This document shows positions 27,299 to 36,565 of a DNA stretch of 64,000 nt, one piece after another. The notes beneath the pieces are model-generated. The model did not search any database, was not told the origin of the DNA, and saw only the letters and a list, made by a program, of their open reading frames with translations. How positions within the stretch are numbered: the stretch's first letter is position 1; each line of letters opens with the position of its first letter. Both the position numbers and the translations under genes were made by a program. The DNA comes from Maridesulfovibrio ferrireducens (GTDB lineage Bacteria > Desulfobacterota > Desulfovibrionia > Desulfovibrionales > Desulfovibrionaceae), in assembly GCF_900101105.1 (NCBI RefSeq), contig NZ_FNGA01000003.1:496001-560000 (forward strand). The letters are read 5' to 3'.

Positions 27299-28057
27299 TT
27301 ATTTTTTGCCGTGAACCTTTCTGTTTATAAGGTGAGCCGAAACTCCGCCTCCGAATCCGTTATCGATATTAACAACGCTTACGCCAGGCACACAGCTGTT
27401 CAGCATCGAGAGCAGTGTAGTCATTCCACCAAGGTTTGCGCCATAACCTACGCTTGTCGGCACTGCGATAACCGGAGCTGATACCAGCCCGCCCACGACC
27501 GTTACAAGCGCTCCTTCCATTCCTGCGACAACAACGATGGCGTTGGCTTTGCGTAATGTGTCAAGGTACGGGAACAATCTGTGAATTCCCGCAGCTCCGA
27601 CATCATATATCCGTTCAACCCGGTTACCCATAAGCTCTGCTGTGATTGCGGCTTCTTCTGCAACTCTGATATCCGAGGTTCCTCCGGTTACAATTGCTAT
27701 ACCTTCAAGTTTGTCCTGTTCAACTATATTAACTGCGATGATAGCCGCATCTTTATAGTAGTTTGCTTCTGGAAGCTCTTTCAAGATAAGTTGAGCCTGA
27801 TCGCTTGAAACTCTGGTAAAAATGCACAGACCTGTCATGTTTGCAGCGGCTTTACATATGGATTGTAAATGTTCAGGGATTTTGCCCGGGCAAAAGATTA
27901 CTTCTTCAACTCCGCACCTGAGTCCGCGATGAGTATCAAGCTTTGCACAACCTAAGTCTTTATAAGGTAGCTGTGAAATTGTTTCCAAAATTTCAGAATC
28001 GTCTATCTGACCATTTTTATAAAGTTGAAGCAGCTTAATCAGCTCAATCTCGCTCAT
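27299..28057 (-). CDS. larB: Nickel-pincer cofactor carboxylase LarB
   Basis: LarB adds a carboxylate at C5 of nicotinic acid adenine dinucleotide and hydrolyses it, the first step towards the nickel-pincer nucleotide cofactor of lactate racemase. The 252-residue protein has the PurE-like motif GGTSDIRVAEEAA and the C-terminal MEGALVTVVGGL, VPTSVGYGANLGG and NIDNGFGGGVSA segments that mark the family. It overlaps the larC end by 14 bases, so the two are translated together. LarE and LarA are not in the window. Lactate is the classic carbon source of Desulfovibrio, which fits. Confidence 0.93.
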   Translation of the reverse strand: MSEIELIKLLQLYKNGQIDDSEILETISQLPYKDLGCAKLDTHRGLRCGVEEVIFCPGKIPEHLQSICKAAANMTGLCIFTRVSSDQAQLILKELPEANYYKDAAIIAVNIVEQDKLEGIAIVTGGTSDIRVAEEAAITAELMGNRVERIYDVGAAGIHRLFPYLDTLRKANAIVVVAGMEGALVTVVGGLVSAPVIAVPTSVGYGANLGGMTTLLSMLNSCVPGVSVVNIDNGFGGGVSAHLINRKVHGKK

Positions 28058-29270
28058 TAGAATCCTTTATGGGTAAGAAGCATTGTCGCTTAACTTCTTC
28101 TGAAATTATGCGTGGAGACAATCCGGTTTGTTTTGAAATTTCTATTAAATCATCAAATTCTGGTTTTCTACTGATCAAATGTTGATCAAATGTAGATATT
28201 TTAATTCTTATTGGATATTTCGTGTCGTTTATTTCAACTTTGTATTTATCTATTTTCCGTTCAGCTATAAATCTATCAACTACATGGGTGCGAACTCCGA
28301 TAGAGCCTGTTTGCTGCATTAGTTTGCAGCTCATTTCTCTTTCTTCTCCGGGGACGCATAGAATTGAAACGAGGTGTGCCGGGCGGTTCTTCTTACCTGT
28401 TGCGGGTGTGATGTAGGCATCGAGAGCGCCAGCGTCAAGCATCTCGTTTAGTGCGTGTCCTAAAATTTCTCCGCTTGCATCATCAATCAAAGTTTCAAGT
28501 AAAATTGCTTGCTCAATGTTTTCACAGGATGAAATATTTTCAATAATTCTTATGATATTGGGAGATGATTCTAATTCCGCATTTCCGGCTCCCTGTCCTG
28601 CTTTGAGAGGGGTGGACGTTGGATAAATCTTTATAAAATCATCTACGATACAGGCGAGCAGGGCAACTCCAGTCGGGGTGGCTAGTTCAAACTTTTCAGT
28701 TGAAGACGCTATGGGGATTGCTCTTTTGCATAAAATTTCCAAAGTAGCAGGCGCCGGAGCAGGGAGTTTCCCGTGATCCATTGAAATAATACCATTGCCG
28801 ACAGCAACGGGCAGGCAGGAAATTTGTCCGTCCATAAATTCGTACTTATCCAAAAGCCATAGAACTCCGGCAATATCTATAACTGTATCAACAGAACCTA
28901 CTTCGTGCAGATGATAGTGTCCTTCGTGAACGGCAGACTCAGCTTCTGCAAGCACGGATATGACCTCAAGTCCTTTATCGATTACTGTCGGACTCATTTC
29001 CATGAAATTTGAAATGTTCTTGAAAGCTCTTGCAAGATCTTCTGCTGAAGCAAAGCGTTCACCTTTAAGCCCGATGTCCATTTTTATAGCGCCTATTCCC
29101 ATAGAAGTGGTATGGATGGCTTTAATGGACGCGGTGCAATGAGTCAGTTCGCAAATCGCCTTACTCAGGAGAGGGAGGCATTCCTGGTCGCCTGTAAGGT
29201 CAAGTAGGGCGGCTAGGAGCATGTCTCCGGCAACTCCGGCCATTCGTGGATCAATTAATAATGATTTCAT
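28044..29270 (-). CDS. larC: Nickel-pincer cofactor insertion protein LarC
   Basis: LarC inserts nickel into the pincer nucleotide in a CTP-dependent reaction. The 408-residue protein begins DPRMAGVAGDMLLAALLDL, contains LHEVGSVDTVIDI (metal-site histidine), PAPAPATLEIL and ATPTGVALLA, and a C-terminal region with DDASGEILGHALNEML. A GAGGG site sits seven bases before the ATG. It is upstream of larB in the same operon. Many Firmicutes encode LarC as two overlapping frames; here it is one continuous gene. Confidence 0.93.
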   Translation of the reverse strand: MKSLLIDPRMAGVAGDMLLAALLDLTGDQECLPLLSKAICELTHCTASIKAIHTTSMGIGAIKMDIGLKGERFASAEDLARAFKNISNFMEMSPTVIDKGLEVISVLAEAESAVHEGHYHLHEVGSVDTVIDIAGVLWLLDKYEFMDGQISCLPVAVGNGIISMDHGKLPAPAPATLEILCKRAIPIASSTEKFELATPTGVALLACIVDDFIKIYPTSTPLKAGQGAGNAELESSPNIIRIIENISSCENIEQAILLETLIDDASGEILGHALNEMLDAGALDAYITPATGKKNRPAHLVSILCVPGEEREMSCKLMQQTGSIGVRTHVVDRFIAERKIDKYKVEINDTKYPIRIKISTFDQHLISRKPEFDDLIEISKQTGLSPRIISEEVKRQCFLPIKDSNERD

Positions 29271-29314
29271 TTTTAGCCCTCAGCAACTGACTGGTAAATC
29301 AGTAGAGTTAAAAA

Positions 29315-30310
29315 TTAAAAAGCAGGATTTTTATGCCAGCGATATGCGGTTTCGATGATTTCACGAAGATCACCATATCGCGGTTTCCAGTTTAGCAGTT
29401 TGTGTGCTTTAGAGCTGTCGGCAACTAATCTTGGAGAATCGCCGTCCCGTTTTGGTTCAAACTCGTATGGAATTTTTCTACCAATGACATCTCCGGCTGC
29501 TTTGATTACATCCAGAACACTGAACCCGTTGCCGTTACCCAGATTGAAAGAGTGTGCTCCCTGCGATGTTTCGAGAAATTCTATGGCAGCAAGGTGAGCT
29601 TCGCATAAATCCTGAATATGAATATAATCTCTGACGCAGGTTCCATCTGGAGTAGGGTAATCGTCGCCATATATTTTGAGTTTACGGCCTTGGTCAATGC
29701 TGCTTAGCAATATGTTGGGAATGAGATGTGTTTCCGGGCGATGGGCTTCACCTATGAGTGCATCGGGGTGAGCTCCGGCAGCATTGAAATATCTGAAACT
29801 TACGGAGTTGAAATCGTACGCGGTGGCATAATCTTCAAGTATTTCTTCAGTGTATAGTTTTGTTCTGCCGTAGGGGTTAAGCGGAGCAAGTGGGTGGTTT
29901 TCGGTAATCAGGTCCATAATAGGATCGCCGTAAACCGCGGCCGATGACGAAAAGACAAATTTATCTACACCATTATTACGCATGGCCTGCAATAAATTTA
30001 AAGTCCCCGTGACGTTGTTATCATAGTATTGAAAGGGATGTTTAACTGAGTCGCTAACTACAATCAGACCTGAAAAATGGAATACAGCATCAAATTTTTT
30101 CGAGCTTAAAGCTTTTTCAAGATCATCCGGGTTGCGCAAATCACCCTGTATAAAATCGCCCCATTTCAGGGCCTTGGAGTATCCGGTAGAAAGGTTGTCA
30201 AATACAGTTACTTCGTGACCGTGATCACTCAGCATTCTAGACATATGTGATCCGATATATCCGGCTCCACCGCATACTAGCAGGGATAGTTTCTTTTTAT
30301 TGTTATCCAT
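29315..30310 (-). CDS. galE: UDP-glucose 4-epimerase
   Basis: GalE interconverts UDP-glucose and UDP-galactose with bound NAD. The 331-residue short-chain dehydrogenase-type protein has the N-terminal GGAGYIGSHM loop, the YGRTK (YxxxK) catalytic pair, the preceding serine motif SSSAAVYGD and the C-terminal DYIHIQDLCEAHLAA. Its substrate is supplied by galU at 2447-3316. It sits 44 bases upstream of larC on the same strand, but is functionally unrelated. Confidence 0.95.
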   Translation of the reverse strand: MDNNKKKLSLLVCGGAGYIGSHMSRMLSDHGHEVTVFDNLSTGYSKALKWGDFIQGDLRNPDDLEKALSSKKFDAVFHFSGLIVVSDSVKHPFQYYDNNVTGTLNLLQAMRNNGVDKFVFSSSAAVYGDPIMDLITENHPLAPLNPYGRTKLYTEEILEDYATAYDFNSVSFRYFNAAGAHPDALIGEAHRPETHLIPNILLSSIDQGRKLKIYGDDYPTPDGTCVRDYIHIQDLCEAHLAAIEFLETSQGAHSFNLGNGNGFSVLDVIKAAGDVIGRKIPYEFEPKRDGDSPRLVADSSKAHKLLNWKPRYGDLREIIETAYRWHKNPAF

Positions 30311-30610
30311 TACGTTTCCGTGAGTTCATAATTATTATTGCATGTTATCTTTTTGATTATTTAATAAATATTAAAATTTGTCGAGTACGTCTGGATAGAA
30401 TACCTCTATTATATAAATGAAATATTATCAGTTTTTAATGATTTTTGATTCACTGTTTTTCAAAAAAAATATATTTAAAATAACAGTAGTGAAATTTCAA
30501 AATATTAAAAAGCTTAACTTAGATTAGGTCAAATAGTAATCTTTGTTTAATTGCTTTGGATTATTTGATATGATGACGGTTCTTAGTCACCTATAAAAGA
30601 GGATGATAAA
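30311..30610. other. Divergent AT-rich intergenic region (galE / exported DUF4139 gene)
   Basis: About 300 bases with strong A/T bias and poly-A tracts. It should hold the promoters for galE leftward and the gene at 30611 rightward. No ORF, riboswitch or strong palindrome was recognised. Confidence 0.35.
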
Positions 30611-32161
30611 TTGTTAAAAAAAATAATGCTGTTCATTTTTATGATTTTAATAACATCAAGCGGTTATGCTGTTGCTTCGACCGACAGAGTCGTTTTTTAT
30701 CCTTCCGGTGCGGATATTTCAAGATTGATTCATGCTGATATTACAGCAGGTAATAATGTTGATAGTTCTGGCGGGACTGTAACATTTATCCTGCCGGGGC
30801 AGGCTCTGCCGGATACATTTTCAATTGCACCTATAACAAAAGAGGTTGTAATTAATGATGTTTCTTGGACCCGGGATGATTTGACCCAGTCTCCTGCGGC
30901 TGTTGATCTAGGAAAAAAAATTGATTTGCTTAAATCAAAGTTGATGTCTGTAAATGCTCAAATTAAAGCTGTTGAAGGTGGTATTCTTTTTTGGAACGAA
31001 AGAGGTAAAATTCAACAAACTAAAGTCGGTGAAGTTGATAAGATTGCTGATCTAGTCGTTTCAAATCTTACAAAGCTATATAATCAATCTGTAAAATTAG
31101 GATCTCAAAGTAAGGATATTTCATCTCTGATAAATGAGTTGAGTAGAAAGATTAAAGAAATTTCCGGGCCGGGAAAAAGTCGCTGGATTGTTACAGTCTC
31201 AGTGGTTGCAAGTGGTAATAAAAGCGCAGATTTCAAAATTAATTACATGCTTCGCAATTGCGGATGGCGACCTAAGTATAAACTTGACGGGTATCCTGAC
31301 CAGAAGAAAGTTGAGTTTTCATTTGATGCTGAAATCTGGCAGTCCAGCGGAATGAATTTTAAGAATTTTGATGTAGCACTTGCAACTGTTAAAGAACATT
31401 CCAGAATTTATCCCCCTGAACTCCGTCTTTGGAAGATCGCTCCGAAGCGTCCCGATATGCCGGAACCGGCTAAGTATGCACGTTCAATGAAGGTTATGGA
31501 ATCATCTGTTCAAATGAATGATGCTGTAGCTGCAAATGCACCTGTACAAATTAAAAAATCAACTTATTCAATATGGGAACTCGGCACTAAGACTATCGTT
31601 GCCGGACCTGCGCGAAAGTATGCAATTTCAAATGAAAGCTGGGATGCTGAGTATTCTTTCCTGTCACGGCCTTCGGCAACTCCAGAAGTGTTTGTTTCAG
31701 CCAAAATGAAACTCATTGACGCAAAAGATTTCCCATCAGGGCAGGCATTGGTATTAATGGAAGGAGCTATGATAGGGAAAATGAAATTTTCCTTTTTTGG
31801 TAAGGATAAAACATTATTCTTCGGGGCTGATCCTTTGCTTAAGGCAGAACGCAAAACTCTTGAGAAGTATTCAGGAGAAAAAGGAGTGTTTGGATCAAAA
31901 CAGACATATAATTGGAAGTATCTAATAACCTTGTCTAATTCCAGAAAAAATCCGGTTATGATAAAAGTTCAGGAACCGGCTCCATCTTCCGGTGATAAGC
32001 GGATCAAGCTAAGCGATTCGGCTGAACCCAAGGCTGTCGTTAAAGATAATAATTTTGAGTGGGATATAACTGTTCCTGCTAGCCAAAAGGCAGAAGTTCA
32101 ATACGGTGTAGACTTGAATGCGCCAGAGGATATGATAATTGATTTTGGACTTGGCAGATAA
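30611..32161 (+). CDS. Exported DUF4139/DUF4140 protein (MuiA-like), TTG start
   Basis: A 516-residue protein with a signal peptide (KKIMLFIFMILITSS, cleavage near AVA at about 21). The N-terminal part (VVFYPSGADISRLIHADITAG) is the DUF4140 type and the C-terminal half (NYMLRNCGWRPKYKL, then DFKINYMLR) is DUF4139, as in proteins called mucoidy inhibitor MuiA. Their biochemical role is not established; they are usually periplasmic or outer-membrane associated. A lysine-rich coiled-coil stretch occupies about residues 100-170. TTG is chosen because AGAGGA lies seven bases before it. A terminator shared with the convergent fadL-type gene follows. Confidence 0.8.
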   Translation: MLKKIMLFIFMILITSSGYAVASTDRVVFYPSGADISRLIHADITAGNNVDSSGGTVTFILPGQALPDTFSIAPITKEVVINDVSWTRDDLTQSPAAVDLGKKIDLLKSKLMSVNAQIKAVEGGILFWNERGKIQQTKVGEVDKIADLVVSNLTKLYNQSVKLGSQSKDISSLINELSRKIKEISGPGKSRWIVTVSVVASGNKSADFKINYMLRNCGWRPKYKLDGYPDQKKVEFSFDAEIWQSSGMNFKNFDVALATVKEHSRIYPPELRLWKIAPKRPDMPEPAKYARSMKVMESSVQMNDAVAANAPVQIKKSTYSIWELGTKTIVAGPARKYAISNESWDAEYSFLSRPSATPEVFVSAKMKLIDAKDFPSGQALVLMEGAMIGKMKFSFFGKDKTLFFGADPLLKAERKTLEKYSGEKGVFGSKQTYNWKYLITLSNSRKNPVMIKVQEPAPSSGDKRIKLSDSAEPKAVVKDNNFEWDITVPASQKAEVQYGVDLNAPEDMIIDFGLGR

Positions 32162-32164
32162 AAT

Positions 32165-32198
32165 AAAAAAGCCCGTTTCGCTAGAAGCGGGCTTTTTT
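32165..32198. terminator. Bidirectional terminator between convergent genes
   Basis: AAAAAAGCCCG / CGGGCTTTTTT with an inner continuation and a GCTA loop. A-tract on one side and T-tract on the other make it usable in both directions: the + strand gene at 30611 and the - strand gene at 32216. Confidence 0.9.
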
Positions 32199-32215
32199 AT
32201 TAAACAAATTTGAAA

Positions 32216-33502
32216 TTAGAAATTGTAACCGAGACTTAGGCCTACAATGTAGGTAAGGCCGTTTTCGGTTTTAGTGTCAAGAACCCCGGTTCCCGGTCTA
32301 GCTGCGATTGTGCGGTCTTTCATCCAGAGATACATGTAAGAGACATCAACAACAAAGTTGTCAAATTTATATCCCAAACCGGTAGATACTATCTGGCGAT
32401 CATTCGTGGGCAGCATGTAATCTTCATATCCTTCACGGATAGGGCTCTGATCATAAACATAACCGGCTCTAAGAGCTAGATCTTCGATTGGGAGATATTC
32501 AACACCAAGCTGAAATCTCCATACATCTTCCCATTTTTTTACAGCAGTATAATTCTTTATGCCAATAGAATTGGTCTTTGCAAAGTCGTAGTTAATATCG
32601 CTGTATTCACTCCATTCGGAATAAATAGCATCAGCTTCAAAGCTAAGGTTTGCAAGTGGCTTGTATTCTACACCGAATAAAAAGGTATTCGGTGTATTCA
32701 TTGACATTGTAATGTCATTGTCATTGAACCTTGTTGCAGTGCTAATTCCTGTAGGAACATTGTAGCTTGCAGATCCAGTAGCATGGTGCTGCATTTTGCT
32801 GCGGTATGAAAAGCCGAGAGCCCATTCATCATTCGGTGTAACTCTTATGCCTGCGTTGAAGCCAGGTGTGATGCCGTCGACTATTAAGCGCTGATCAATA
32901 TCATTTGTTGGATTGTTAGGATCGTTTGCGCCGGTGGGGTCAATTTTTTTACGAAGGTCAGCCCTTACGTACATAAGTTCAAAACCACCAGCTATTGAAA
33001 TATATTCGTTGATTTTATATGCGATATTCGGGTTAACAGAAAAACTATTTATTTCAGTGTCATATGAAGAGTATCTTCCGCTCCAGTCTTCGTCGAAAGA
33101 AGTGCCAAGGCCAAAACGTGTAAATGAGCCGACACCAAACCATAGGCTGTCGTTAACCTGATGTGTAAAGTAAGCGTGTGGTGGAACGAATACTTTTTTG
33201 TTGATGCTTTCTTTTTTGCTATTACCGTTATAGTTGGTAGTCACATCATTTGAGGGCGCAATTGTTGAAATTCCGGCTAGTACCTGAGTGCCCTGAAGCT
33301 GCGTAATACCTGCGGGATTCCATGCTATAGCAGAAGGATCATCTGCTTTGGCAACCATTGCTCCCCCAAGAGCGTTGCCTCGAGCACTCCATTCATACAA
33401 TGCAAATCCTGCTGCTTCAGCTTTAGTACATATGCTGGAAGACAGCATTAGTCCCATCATAATTAGCAGTACACTTACGCATACTGTAAATTTGTTCTTC
33501 AT
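32216..33502 (-). CDS. OmpP1/FadL-family outer-membrane transporter
   Basis: A 428-residue outer-membrane beta-barrel protein with a signal peptide (cleavage about residue 31, after AEAAG-type end). The mature N-terminus GFALYEWSARGNALGGAMVAKADDPSAIAWNPAGI is the FadL/TodX hatch motif (NPAG), and the chain ends in GLSLGYNF with the C-terminal aromatic residue typical of barrel proteins. FadL-type proteins take up hydrophobic compounds such as long-chain fatty acids; the substrate here is unknown. It has its own terminator and, upstream, a long AT-rich leader. Confidence 0.9.
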   Translation of the reverse strand: MKNKFTVCVSVLLIMMGLMLSSSICTKAEAAGFALYEWSARGNALGGAMVAKADDPSAIAWNPAGITQLQGTQVLAGISTIAPSNDVTTNYNGNSKKESINKKVFVPPHAYFTHQVNDSLWFGVGSFTRFGLGTSFDEDWSGRYSSYDTEINSFSVNPNIAYKINEYISIAGGFELMYVRADLRKKIDPTGANDPNNPTNDIDQRLIVDGITPGFNAGIRVTPNDEWALGFSYRSKMQHHATGSASYNVPTGISTATRFNDNDITMSMNTPNTFLFGVEYKPLANLSFEADAIYSEWSEYSDINYDFAKTNSIGIKNYTAVKKWEDVWRFQLGVEYLPIEDLALRAGYVYDQSPIREGYEDYMLPTNDRQIVSTGLGYKFDNFVVDVSYMYLWMKDRTIAARPGTGVLDTKTENGLTYIVGLSLGYNF

Positions 33503-33730
33503 ACAAACTCCTTAAAACGAAATACATGCAACTTATCAAGTAAGTTTTATAATGATATCATCATTCCCCATAGTTTAAGCGGTTATTTTACTATCTTGGT
33601 TGATAGTATATGTAAAGAAAATTAAATGTATCTACTGTTTATATTAAGTGTTCATTAGTATAATGTAGTCACTTTCCACTTATTATACATATGTGTATGT
33701 TTATTAGTTGTGGTGAAGTACTTTTTATTT

Positions 33731-33759
33731 GTGTGCAACACACACTTTTTTTGTTTTTT
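33731..33759 (+). other. Orphan GTGTG/CACAC hairpin followed by a T-tract
   Basis: GTGTG-CAA-CACAC followed by seven T, G and six more T (33746-33759). It reads as a weak terminator on the + strand, but the nearest genes on both sides are leftward. Five-bp stem, so chance is possible. Confidence 0.4.
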
Positions 33760-33774
33760 GCAGTGTATTGCTAT

Positions 33775-33804
33775 AAAAAAAGGCAGCCTGATGGGCTGCC
33801 TTTT
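33775..33804 (-). terminator. Terminator of tlyA
   Basis: Perfect stem AAAAGGCAGCC / GGCTGCCTTTT with a short loop. On the - strand it is followed by seven T, placing it 20 bases after the tlyA stop. Confidence 0.9.
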
Positions 33805-33825
33805 AAGAAGTTGTTCTTAGGAATG

Positions 33826-34569
33826 TTATTTTATAAAGTAAGCAAGATACTCTTGATTACCTTTTGGACCTTTAATACTTGAAGGAACAAGTCCTTTAAG
33901 TATTAAATGAAGCTCAGAAGCTGCAAAATTAATGATCATATCTACAGCCTGCTGTCTGAGGGATTCATCTCGCACTATTCCTTTGTCTGTTTGTCCCGGA
34001 CCAACTTCGAATTGAGGTTTAATCAGGCAAACAATTTCTCCGGTATTTTTTAAAAAACGTACCAGAGCAGGAAGTACTTTTGTTAAAGAAATAAAAGAAA
34101 CATCACAAACAACAAGATCGACCTCTTCGGGAATAAGATCTTTTTCAGCATGTCGTAAATTGACTCTTTCTAAGTTAATTACGCGCTCATCCTTCTGAAG
34201 TTTCCAATGCAGTTGTCCGTATCCAACATCAGCCGCATAGACTTTAAGCGCTCCGAATTGAAGCATGCAGTCTGTGAATCCGCCTGTTGAAGCCCCAGCA
34301 TCAAGAGCAACTTTACCTTTTGGATCAAGTCCTAGTTCTTCTATGGCCGTCAGCAGTTTATATCCGCCTCGGCTGACAAATCTGTCTTTGTCCTTCACAA
34401 CTATTTCTAAATCGGGGTCGAGCTGCATACCTGGTTTTGTTATGGGCAGCTTTTGGCCGTTTTGAAGAAAGTGAGCTTGTCCCGCCATGATCAACCGTTT
34501 AGCCTGCTCGCGACTTTCGGAAAGCCCCTGAGAGAAAAGCATTTGATCTGCGCGTTCCTTTTTAGCCAC
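33826..34569 (-). CDS. tlyA: TlyA-family rRNA 2'-O-methyltransferase
   Basis: A 247-residue protein with an N-terminal S4 RNA-binding domain (KERADQMLFSQGLSESREQAKRLI) and an FtsJ-type methyltransferase domain (ALDAGASTGGFTDCMLQFGA, then VDLVVCDVSFISLTKVLPAL). In mycobacteria TlyA methylates cytidines in 16S and 23S rRNA; old annotation as hemolysin is probably misleading. The start is GTG at 34569-34567, directly after the thrC TAA without a gap, so it is translationally coupled. It is the last gene of the long leftward block and ends in a strong terminator. Confidence 0.92.
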   Translation of the reverse strand: MAKKERADQMLFSQGLSESREQAKRLIMAGQAHFLQNGQKLPITKPGMQLDPDLEIVVKDKDRFVSRGGYKLLTAIEELGLDPKGKVALDAGASTGGFTDCMLQFGALKVYAADVGYGQLHWKLQKDERVINLERVNLRHAEKDLIPEEVDLVVCDVSFISLTKVLPALVRFLKNTGEIVCLIKPQFEVGPGQTDKGIVRDESLRQQAVDMIINFAASELHLILKGLVPSSIKGPKGNQEYLAYFIK

Positions 34570-36021
34570 TTATTTTTTCTCCAGACCAAGCATAGCTACG
34601 ACATTGTCGGCTGCTTTTGAGATGTAATCAGCTTCTGACATAGAATCTTTCAACGTAGCTTCAATAACAAGTTCAGGAGAATTTGATTTAGATGAATCGG
34701 GTGTTACTTCGTACTCAGCTGGGAAGGTGTTTTGGTAGTACATGTCTTGAAATCCGACAAACTTGAGTTGATGAGCAGTAGAATCAAGTATAGCTGATTC
34801 ATTTTCATTAATAAGTCCAAGCTCTTTAGCTCTGATAAGACCGGCGAGACATTCTCCGCCTTGAGTACAGGCAATGTGGCCATTCGCGTTGGCTAGGAGC
34901 ATGCTGTCCATAATGAGCTGCTCGGAAACCTGAACAACCTGAAAGGATGTTTTGCCACCGATAGCTTCATATTTATCCGCAAAGTATTTTACTCTCGGAA
35001 ATGAAACGGGATTACCGATCATTGCCGCCTGTGCAACTGAAGGTTGTACAGTGACAGGTTTGTATTCGCGTTCTTTTGGATCATCAACAGAGTAGTAGCG
35101 GTAGACAGGATCTGCATGTGCAGACTGGACACCGAAAATTCTAGGTAATTCTTTAATAATATCAAGTTCATAAAGTTTCAGGAAACCGGCCATAATGGCT
35201 GTGACGTTTCCGGCATTACCGATTGGTACAAAAATACATTTGTCTTTCAGATCCCAGTCATACCATTGAGCAACTTCAAAGGCGTACGATTCCTGACCGA
35301 GAATTCTCCATGAATTCTTGGAGTTGAGCAGGGCAACTCTGTAATTGTCTGCCAGATGTTCGACGACTTTCATACAGTCATCAAAGACTCCGGGTACTTC
35401 AAGAACTTTCGCGCCGCTTCCAAGCGGTTGAGCAAGCTGCTGGGGAGTAACTTTACCTTCTGGAAGAATAACCACGGATTTAACGGGGCCGCCAATATAT
35501 GAGGCATAAAGAGCTGCCGCAGCGGAAGTGTCACCTGTTGAAGCACAGACTGTGAGAATTTCGTCCCAGTTATTTTTTGCGAGAAGGGCATTGATATAGC
35601 TGAAAGCACAAGCCATCCCTCTATCTTTGAAGGATGCGCTTGGATTTTGACCGTCATTTTTATAAGCGGTTTTAATCCCGACAATTTTATTTAAATTTGT
35701 ATTTGAAGCGACAATAGGAGTGTTTCCTTCACCGAGAAACAAAATATCTTTTTCTTCGATGACTGGAGCGAACAGCTCATAGAATCTGAAAATACCTCGG
35801 AGGCTGTCTTTTTTTGTAGCTGTACGGGCATCGAACAAGTCACGCCATTCCTGACCGCTGGTTTTCTTTAATTCATCAAAAGTGAGATCTTGAAGAATGA
35901 AAACAGAACCGCATTTTGGACAGGTGTAATATAATTCGTCGATTCCGTAATGCTGTCCGCAACCGAGACAGTGATATTCCATCTTTCCCCTGTATTCAGG
36001 GAATGTGTTAGCTTGAGACAT
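34570..36021 (-). CDS. thrC: Threonine synthase
   Basis: ThrC converts O-phosphohomoserine to threonine with PLP. The 483-residue protein starts with a small zinc-ribbon-like segment (CLGCGQHYG and CPKCGS), then has the PLP lysine in NPSASFKDRGMA, and phosphate-binding GNAGNVTA. The zinc-ribbon N-terminus is common in the long class of bacterial threonine synthases. GGAGG lies five bases upstream of the ATG. It sits 37 bases after the DUF456 gene and is directly abutted by tlyA. Confidence 0.94.
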   Translation of the reverse strand: MSQANTFPEYRGKMEYHCLGCGQHYGIDELYYTCPKCGSVFILQDLTFDELKKTSGQEWRDLFDARTATKKDSLRGIFRFYELFAPVIEEKDILFLGEGNTPIVASNTNLNKIVGIKTAYKNDGQNPSASFKDRGMACAFSYINALLAKNNWDEILTVCASTGDTSAAAALYASYIGGPVKSVVILPEGKVTPQQLAQPLGSGAKVLEVPGVFDDCMKVVEHLADNYRVALLNSKNSWRILGQESYAFEVAQWYDWDLKDKCIFVPIGNAGNVTAIMAGFLKLYELDIIKELPRIFGVQSAHADPVYRYYSVDDPKEREYKPVTVQPSVAQAAMIGNPVSFPRVKYFADKYEAIGGKTSFQVVQVSEQLIMDSMLLANANGHIACTQGGECLAGLIRAKELGLINENESAILDSTAHQLKFVGFQDMYYQNTFPAEYEVTPDSSKSNSPELVIEATLKDSMSEADYISKAADNVVAMLGLEKK

Positions 36022-36058
36022 AAATTCCTCCGCGAGGTTTCATAAAAAGCGGTAAATA

Positions 36059-36562
36059 TTAAGAAGGCCAGATTTTAGGGATGCTCATGGTGAACATCCA
36101 CACACCGAGACTGACCTTGATTGCCAACCCGAATGCTTTGCCCCAGAAGGCTCCCCATGCGGAGTGCTGGGCTTCAGCAAAGGATCTGCCGTGTGAAAGT
36201 TCAAGAACAAGGCAACCGCCAAATGACCCCAAAAGGGCCCCGGGAAGTGCTCCGAGTCCAAAGAAAAAGGGTGCTCCTAATATTGCACCGGCTATTGCGC
36301 CGATGAATGCACCCAAGCTGCCTCTACCGGTAGCTCCGTATTTCTTTCCACCGAAGTACTGTGCTGCAAATTCTAAAACTTCACCGATAAGCGCGATTAC
36401 AGCTAAAATCGAAATGAAGTTCCAGCTCATTGTCTCAGGCAGAAATATTTTCCAACCGATGATAAAGGCGAGCAGAATCCAGTTCGCAGGCAGTCCAAAG
36501 ATATGCAGTGCCAAAGAGCAAAACATTAGCAGAATTACCAGCACTGCCAAGGCTGTAATCAT
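36059..36562 (-). CDS. DUF456 membrane protein
   Basis: A 167-residue, strongly hydrophobic inner-membrane protein with glycine-rich helices: residues about 2-30, 40-65 and a GAFIGAIAGAILGAPFF stretch. The LPANWILL, EVLEFAAQYFGGKKYGATGRG and GPF-like glycine runs match DUF456. No function is established for the family. It is three bases downstream of the paaK-type gene and upstream of thrC, so it is probably part of that transcript. Confidence 0.88.
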   Translation of the reverse strand: MITALAVLVILLMFCSLALHIFGLPANWILLAFIIGWKIFLPETMSWNFISILAVIALIGEVLEFAAQYFGGKKYGATGRGSLGAFIGAIAGAILGAPFFFGLGALPGALLGSFGGCLVLELSHGRSFAEAQHSAWGAFWGKAFGLAIKVSLGVWMFTMSIPKIWPS

Positions 36563-36565
36563 TTT

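Larger units (their letters stand above)
33503..33825. other. AT-rich region upstream of the fadL-type gene, with an orphan hairpin
   Basis: About 320 bases. It holds the promoter of the fadL-type gene (leftward) and the terminator of tlyA (leftward). Between them lies a + strand hairpin with a T-tract (separate entry) that no recognised + strand gene needs. A 63-codon open frame on the + strand has no RBS or family resemblance and is treated as chance. Confidence 0.4.

Noticed and set aside
33691-33882. Small + strand gene between fadL and tlyA
   Set aside because: It crosses the tlyA terminator and tlyA coding end, without RBS.
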